Assembly: GCA_024752435.1 (NCBI GenBank)
Contig: CP103035.1
Span: 1,860,001 to 1,924,000 of the forward strand
DNA: 64,000 nt
Direction: 5' to 3'
Origin: Allantophomopsis cytisporea
Taxonomy: Eukaryota; Ascomycota; Leotiomycetes; Phacidiales; Phacidiaceae
A model generated the notes under the pieces. That model did not search any database. It was not told the DNA's origin and saw nothing but the letters and a program-made list of their open reading frames with translations. Of the stretch, positions 57,818-64,000 are shown piece after piece; the stretch's first letter is position 1; each line of letters starts with the position of its first letter. The position numbers were made by a program, and so were the translations under genes.

Positions 57818-59021
57818 ATGGCGAGTACAACTCGAATGAAGTTGGCAGAAGTTGGTAGAGGTGTTGAGAGATTGAATGCCAGAGTCAATCAATTCGGAGA
57901 GCAGAATCGTCTAATTTCTGAACGATACCAAATTCTCGAGGAACTCTATCCGATATGTTTCTGATAATACTATCGACTCGTCGAATCTTCCTCGTCATCT
58001 CTATACGTTCTGCTACCTTTGCTTCACTATCATCGATGATTGTCTGCTGTTCTTTGAAATTTCGATAGGGCATCGTCTTGCTGAAATTCGAAATGTCCAA
58101 CCATCAGCCAAACTTTGTGACACCGCCTTCCATACACTAGTTCTTGAAGATGATAAATTGAGCAGATTTCTCGATCAAGACATTGCAAACACTGAATAGT
58201 TAAGAGCAATGGTCCGTAGTAATCGCAATCCGGTAGTTCTATAGCTTCGCCAACAACTTCAGGCCGCTGAGGCAAATGCCCAGCCAAGCCAATCTGATGA
58301 CTTTAGGGGAATTCAGCAAGAGAATGTACGGTTGGGAACAAAGAACATTGCATTGAAAGAGGAGAACTAGAGATTGATTATGAGAAATCAGAAGGAACTC
58401 GATGGACAGAAAGACAATGTTCGGTTGAGAGAGCAGAGAATAAAACTTTGAAGGGGGAAAACCAGATATTGAAAACGAGAAACCATAAGGAATTCGACGG
58501 GAGGAATTGAACAGCTCCGGGTCCAACTCGATAACTAAGAACTCGCATGGGCTGGTATATGGGACCAGACAAAGGAACATCTCGATAAGAGATTGGAACG
58601 TCTGCTGTCTTTGGCAATATCATGGGTATGTGAAGGTGTTCGACTTCCTGCAAATGTTTCTCAGCTCGAGGAGAATAATGATGTTGCTGGACAGTTGTTG
58701 AAGTTCTGGGCGAATGAGCCTTTCAACATGGACGGGATCGAGAACCATAAAGAGGTACCGCTTAAGCTTTTCGCGGATAAAGTGTTTATTGCTAAGAGTC
58801 AGGTCCTCATTGATGATGGACCTGAAGTCGTGGTAGTTCAATTGGCGCCACTTCTGATCCTATCTATCATATCAAAATCAGCATTCGATATCAACTTTGT
58901 ACATGGGGAAGACTTCTCGTGTTATTTGAAGCGGAGTTGGCAAGGGGGGTTTTTGAAACAGTTCTTTCCAATTTATACAATTGGGGATGGCCAACATGGA
59001 GCATTTGCTTTGTGTAACTGA
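57818..59021 (+). pseudogene. decayed coiled-coil gene with in-frame stops
   Basis: An ATG at 57818 starts a heptad-like reading (ERLNARVNQFGEQNRLIS) that stops near 57960. Between about 58245 and 58620 the plus strand again reads as coiled coil with the repeat pattern ENVRL...RNQKELDG and ENQIL...RNHKEFDG, but broken by TAG after KEEN, a frame shift after REQRIK, a TGA after FDGRN and a TAA after QLDN. The final part (58593-59021), containing HLDKRLERLLSLAISW and a folded-looking C-terminus, is open to its stop. Three or more lesions make it a pseudogene. TAG and TAA at expected Gln or Glu positions would fit C-to-T change. Family unknown, probably lineage-specific. Confidence 0.65.
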
Positions 59022-60474
59022 TAGTCCAAGTTTGTTTGGTGCTGGCAGGATGAGAATGATCATGATAAGATGGGTCCTCTTGAGGAGCTTGGTATTACAC
59101 AGTGATATATCTCCGTATAAGGTATTGATGTCTTGTTTTCTGTATGTTTAGTTGCAACTCTGCGATATGATTCCGATGCCATTCTTTGATGTACGAATCT
59201 GTATGATGAATTAGCAACTTTCCGCACGAACGTATGTATGTGAACCTGTACAATACATTGGGAACTCTTTCGCAAGAACGCATGTGAACCTGTATGATAT
59301 ACTAGGAACTCATACTCCGCAGATTGATCTCCTAAATTGTACAACACAACAAAATTGCTAACGTATACCATTTTACCGACACTTAGGTACTCTCCTTAAC
59401 GTTTAAACATATGCTAACAAGTCATAGCGTACCATGGCTTCAGTTTCGAAGAGCGGAATTTTCAGTCGATTCGGATTTGGAAAAGAAGTCGGCGCACTTT
59501 GCCTGTCGTTGAGAGAAGAACGACCACCATGGGAAACGATTTTAGAAGGTTTTATAGAGAAGCAGTGGAGATTGATGGCAGAGAAAGAGAGCTGGAGAGA
59601 TCATTTTTCTTGAAATACCCACGACATCCGCTATTGCCTCGGCGATTATATTGGAACTTGAAATAAAGAGGAGTAATTACAACTATCTCTCATCGAAGCG
59701 TGCCTTGAGCAAGTAGACTGCGAAAGATTTCTATATCTTCTATGTTTTTTCCTTGAAAACCGTACGACTTTGAATACAAGTATAATCGCACATCTGTAAG
59801 TTTCAACCAGCGCTTTCATCCACACTCATAAAGTCAAATACAAAGCGTAAACAAAACGTACTTCAAGTGTTTTGGGATTCGCTCGATTATTAGTAGCAGA
59901 CTTTATTTAGCGGTAGAAGTATCGTGTAGCAATCGATGTTCTCTGCTGGCGTGGCTAGCTAAAGTAGGTATGCAATCTGTCAAAATATACCGAGCCAACG
60001 CACGTTACAATATTAAGATTTATTTTCATCAACTAAGCTGTCTTCACTTCTTCTACACTCTCATTAAAGAGCATATGAATTTCTTATATATACAACTATC
60101 CTACTTATGCTTTTATAGGATCTATATAATCTAAGAACAAAAGCTAAGGTAGTACAAAGTGCTTGGCTGGATCAGCGTATTTAAGCTTAAAGTAGTAGTA
60201 TAGAGAAGACCTCGGTTGACCTAGCTAGCAGCGTTGCAGTCTCTGGCAAATTAAACGCGGGCTGCAAAACCTAAGGAAGATATCTTTGTCTCTTACAGCC
60301 TAATCTTACTACTCCTCTTTGTTGAGTACGTTATACAGTCTTCTATCAACAAAAGCTGCTACAATGTCTGCGACCTCGTTTTGTGTCATGTCTTAACATT
60401 CTCTTTAGTTCTTCAAAGTATATACAATAGTACATCTACTACTTGAATACAAGATGAAACAGTAGTATACAAAA
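59022..60474. repeat. AT-rich, probably RIP-affected DNA
   Basis: No supported gene. From about 59,990 to 60,470 the sequence becomes TA-dinucleotide-rich with few CpGs, like the block at 62.1-64.0 kb. The first part (59,022-59,900) is ordinary intergenic sequence with paired copies of a GAACCTGTA-type segment near 59,240 and 59,287. Confidence 0.45.
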
Positions 60475-60693
60475 ATGTCAAGCTCGACAATTGACCGGAT
60501 AGACGCCCTGCAGGAAGTCTCAGGGAAGGGTAAAAGACTTCTTATTGCACCAAAGGTTTTTGAAGGTATGTGCATCCTCTCTGAAGAGCCTATTATCAGG
60601 ATTAGGAGAAGATTTCCTCATTGTACCGCAAAGTGCTGTCGTATAGGCAGCGAATTCCTTCGGCGACTTTTTTTTACTAAGGTCTTGCATTAA
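60475..60693 (+). pseudogene. SET-domain gene stub
   Basis: A 72-codon frame from an ATG. It reads QEVSGKGKRLLIAPKVFEGMCILSEEPII, which follows the start of a SET domain (GKG-x-GL-x-A, then an I-x-x-G-x-x-IL-x-EEP segment), and is followed by FPHCTAKCCRIG. The frame ends at 60693 and none of the core SET motifs (NHxCxPN, GEEI) follow. AT-rich DNA surrounds it. It appears to be the first exon or a truncated copy of a fungal SET-domain (SmyD-like) gene and cannot be a methyltransferase as it stands. Assignment rests on one motif, so it is moderate at best. Confidence 0.4.
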
Positions 60694-61014
60694 CTACTTA
60701 TACACCCCAAACGTCTGCTTTGTATACAACTCTGCGTTCAAAAAGCATCTATTTTATGCTATATGCGATATTAATAGCACTAACCGCACGCGAGCCCAAT
60801 GTTAAGATAAGCTAAAAAAAACAGGGATTTTAGTGTAATTGTCTAATATGCAAAGATACGCTACAAGGTAGAAAGAGAGAAAAGAAGAAAGCAAATAAAA
60901 GCTTAAAGAACCGGATATACAATACACCCAATTGCGAATAACAAGTAAGGTTAGTGTAGTATATAATGAATCTGCGGAGTGATCTTCCGGCAGCTTATAC
61001 AGTGAAATCCAAAC
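60694..61014. other. AT-rich intergenic DNA
   Basis: 3' flank of the hydrolase gene and decayed sequence downstream of the SET stub. No features. Confidence 0.45.
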
Positions 61015-61869
61015 TCAAAAAATAGTTGTAAGCAATGGTTCATAGACCTTCGGCATCTCTCTGCCCTCAACCCACGCTCTCACACCTTGAGCGAATACCT
61101 CAGGCAATTGCAAAGACCACCAGTGAATCGCTTTCCTCACCACGAATGCATTGCACTCCGAATTCTTGCCTCTAAGCACTTTCCCCGCTTCCACCGTGTC
61201 CTCGACATTATCCTGCTTCCCGCCCGCTATAATAGCAATCCTCACCCCTTGTATCTCAGCAAGATGTTCTATGGTCACTGAAACGAGCTCATCGAACACA
61301 GGTCTTAGTAGAGTCATATTCTGGTTAGTTTGGACCTCCTCTCTGAGCCCTGGGATAGGTTCCACGCCGAGGGAGGCCCAGAAAATCCTTTCGGTTGCGA
61401 ATAGGCTTGCCACAACGATGATTCCACTGAGTAGGCGCGATTGCGACCTGATCCAATGCCTGTACCCGCTAAACGGTGCGCAGCCGGTGCACCACAGACT
61501 AAGTACTAGTTCGGAATGCCGCCGTGCGAATTCCAGCCCAACAAAGCCACCTAGTGATAGGCCGACGATGTGCGCCTTGCCACCCTTGACTTGGGTCTTA
61601 ATGAGATGCAAGAGCGCATTGACGGCATTGTCGAAGCTGAAGGGTATTGCCTTGGACCTTGAATGTCCAGGTAGATCAACAAGAAGGATTTCGTAGTCAT
61701 CTGTGAGGAATGGTGCGACGCGAGAGAACTCTAGACCACAAGACTCTCCGCCGTGAAGGAAGATGATGGTTGGATATGAAGACCTCTCGTCGCCTAGGTT
61801 CTGGGAAGGGAAGAGACGAGTGTAGGCGATCTCTAGGTCTGCTTGCTTAGGATTGGATTCCTCGGACAT
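61015..61869 (-). CDS. alpha/beta hydrolase
   Basis: Intronless 284-residue hydrolase. Motifs in order: IIFLHGGES (oxyanion HGG, about 36-43), ILLVDLPGHSRS, nucleophile elbow VGLSLGG with S105, IIAGGKQDNVED holding the likely acid, and AIHWW holding the His. Mobile cap helices lie between about 130 and 205 (including SGIIVVASLFATERIFW). No signal peptide or membrane anchor. It resembles the broad esterase/lipase or C-C hydrolase group; the substrate cannot be deduced. Codon usage and GC are normal, in sharp contrast to the AT-rich blocks on both sides, so the gene has escaped or post-dates the mutation of its surroundings. The reading frame is intact and complete. Confidence 0.88.
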   Translation of the reverse strand: MSEESNPKQADLEIAYTRLFPSQNLGDERSSYPTIIFLHGGESCGLEFSRVAPFLTDDYEILLVDLPGHSRSKAIPFSFDNAVNALLHLIKTQVKGGKAHIVGLSLGGFVGLEFARRHSELVLSLWCTGCAPFSGYRHWIRSQSRLLSGIIVVASLFATERIFWASLGVEPIPGLREEVQTNQNMTLLRPVFDELVSVTIEHLAEIQGVRIAIIAGGKQDNVEDTVEAGKVLRGKNSECNAFVVRKAIHWWSLQLPEVFAQGVRAWVEGREMPKVYEPLLTTIF

Positions 61870-62089
61870 CTGTTTTATTTAAAGAATATCGCACTGAGAT
61901 CCAAAAGCGTTCTGAACAAGAGGTATGGATTTCAAAGTTACTTGTAGCATGGATGGCATGAACGCGTCTATTTAACTTGATAGACGGCGACACCGAAGAC
62001 ACGAGTTCATATGAGTCATGCAAATAATCAAGGTTTTGTCGCTCGCTAAAAGCAGCCTAGATATTCGCGCAAGTAAAGCATAATCTTGG
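61870..62089. promoter_or_regulatory. upstream region of the alpha/beta hydrolase gene
   Basis: About 220 bp of ordinary composition between the hydrolase ATG and the AT-rich block. It is presumed to contain the promoter. No defined element seen. Confidence 0.3.
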
Positions 62090-64000
62090 TGATAGTAGCG
62101 TGCTAATAGAAACTGAGAAAGCTGATATAGTAAGCTACACTCTCTTAGAAAAGTAGCTAAGTAAAAATTCTAGCTTCTGACTAGTATCTATGTATAGGTT
62201 GGTATATACTTAGAATAAGTATAAGATTTATATAGAACAAAAGATTTTTATAATATAGGATTTTATATAAAATATATATAATATAGTATATAATCTTAGT
62301 CTAGGTACTTGCTACTTCGAGTTTAACAGTCGCTAAATCAAAGAAGGTACTAGCCTTGCAACCTCGCTGCTTTTCTTACAATATAAATACTATACTCTCC
62401 TACATCTATCTTCAAGTCTACTTTCTATCTTGTTTTCTATACTATACCTTTAGTTTTTACTCTATTGGTACCCTATACTACTCGACCTATTTTATCTTTA
62501 ACCTATATCCTTTCCTATACTTAATGTTGTAGAGATACCAAACACCTAGTATATTCTAAGCTAAATTTGTTACAACAACAAGCTTGTATCTACTTTGGTA
62601 ATTTGTTTTGTATACTAAATAGCGTAGCAGCTAGAATACTATATATAAAGCGTTTACATTAGAGACTATTTACTATACTCGATCTTTATACCTACTTGTA
62701 AACTCGTAGTAGCAATTTTCAAGAAAGCTTACGACTTCTTTATAGCCGTCTACAATACTTTCAAATTACTTATTAGCTTAGCTATACTATAAGTCGTCCT
62801 CTGTATATATATAGTAGGTCTTAAATACTATCTCTAAAGTATATTTAGAGACTATAGTACTATTTAAAGAAGCTAGAACAACAAAGTTGTTAAAAAAGAC
62901 CAATAGCAGAAATACTACAATTGCTAGTTCCTCTAGCTGTTGTACAGCTTGTTCAAAGATATAGATTATATATATTTGTTGCTACTATATTTAAAGCTAT
63001 CTTAGAAGAGAAATATAAATAACAGCTAGCCGATCGAACGATATTTTAAGTCTAAACCTATATTGGTTGTTAAAATAAAGCTTGTAATCGATCCTAGATC
63101 CTGGGTTTTATATAGCTATAAAAAATTTTACTCTATTATCTCTATAAGTCTTTGCAAAGACTTTATACGTTGTACAAAAACTAATACAATTTAATAATAT
63201 ATAAACTATTCTATAAGAATAGTTGCTCTATATATATTTATTGCTAATAGAAAATCTAGACGATTTAGACTACAAAGAGTTTGTAAGCCTATAGTACTTA
63301 GCAATTCAAGAATACAAAGAAGTTTTGCTAAAGTAATACTAGGTAGATTCTATTTTACTGCTCTAGTATAAAACTACTAATTTACTATAGTATAATATTT
63401 AGCTCTTTACTAGCCTAGACGCCGCGATTAACTAAACTAAGCTTTATCTACATTGTTTAGATAGGATTTATAAGTAAAAAGGGAAATAATAGGTAGAAAA
63501 AAGCAGTAAGAAAAGAAAGCAGTCTAGTCCTTCGACAAAGCCTGTCTACAATCTATTATTTATAGTAAGGTAGAGCTTAATAGAAGGGGGTACAATAAAT
63601 TGTATTGCAGACTAATTATAATATACTAGTATACTACGTTTAAAAGTATTGTAGCTATCGATCTTTACTTTATAAAATACCTAAAGCTTATCGTTTGAAG
63701 AACGCTTTAAATAAAACAGTCTAAGTAGAGTTTTTAGCCTTTGTTTCTATAAGTAGTTAAAGGTTTAAACAAGTAAAAGTAGTAGTTGGGACTAGTATTT
63801 TATAGCTACGAAAGGCCTAAGGCAGAAAGGATAGTACTCTTAGATTCCTATATAGTATTCTATACTACCCCGATAAATCAATAACATTAACCTTTTCCTA
63901 CTCCTAATTTTCAAATATAGCTACCATCAATATAAACTATATTCAATTTTACTAGCTCCTAGCTGTACTTGTACTACCTCGTAGTAGAAATTGCTCTATA
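62090..64000. repeat. AT/TpA-rich block, probably a RIP-mutated transposable element
   Basis: Nearly 2 kb dominated by TA dinucleotides, poor in CpG and with no long open frame on either strand. On the minus strand around 62,960-62,640 one frame reads like protein (starting EQAVQQLEEL) and is broken only by TAG and TAA codons, with no TGA in the stretch I read. This is what conversion of CAG/CAA codons by C-to-T mutation would give. An ATAAATACTATACTCTCC segment near 62,384 resembles a promoter region. I cannot tell the element class. The block continues past the window edge. Confidence 0.6.

Noticed and set aside
57484..57858. 124-codon plus-strand frame after the hydrolase gene
   Set aside because: Begins with TTG, no ATG with a good context, no domain.

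Overview
This is nuclear DNA of a filamentous ascomycete. The genes carry short GT-AG introns (about 46-92 bp). The window holds fungal-specific proteins (Jip5, SYG1/XPR1, calcineurin A, a GH16 transglycosidase-like protein, a GH11 xylanase), and the right end is AT- and TpA-rich in the way RIP (repeat-induced point mutation) leaves repeats in Pezizomycotina. Gene content and protein style suggest a plant-associated leotiomycete (Botrytis/Sclerotinia-like); this is an inference from family resemblance, not from a database match.

Left part (1-33 kb) is mostly housekeeping: mitochondrial proline dehydrogenase, nucleolar WD-repeat protein Jip5, a large conserved fungal protein of unknown function, then about 9.4 kb without a convincing gene (8.2-17.6 kb) that is rich in simple repeats. 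After it come an AnmK-type sugar kinase, the phosphate exporter SYG1/XPR1, the calcineurin catalytic subunit, a small conserved protein, a mitochondrial Mmc1-like protein and an L-xylulose/sorbose reductase-type SDR.

The middle (34-49 kb) is more accessory: a single-pass membrane protein with a very long disordered tail, a frame-disrupted gene with a triplicated basic motif, then a flavin monooxygenase, a LaeA-like methyltransferase and a second SDR lying together with no PKS or NRPS in view, and a WW-domain protein.

The right part (50-64 kb) holds secreted or catabolic enzymes (GH16, GH11 xylanase, glutathione transferase, CocE/S15-type hydrolase, alpha/beta hydrolase) mixed with decaying genes: a truncated CocE paralogue on the opposite strand, a stop-ridden coiled-coil gene and a SET-domain stub. 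AT-rich blocks at about 60.0-60.5 kb and 62.1-64.0 kb surround an intact hydrolase gene. The last 10 kb look like an unstable, repeat-bordered compartment.

No wholly new multi-gene system was found. The strongest leads are an eukaryotic AnmK homologue with altered substrate-site motifs, introns divisible by three placed inside catalytic or cofactor motifs (one with a GC donor), possible alternative termini for calcineurin and the SDR, and the decaying right-hand compartment. Splice sites and starts were placed by reading the sequence and are not backed by transcripts.
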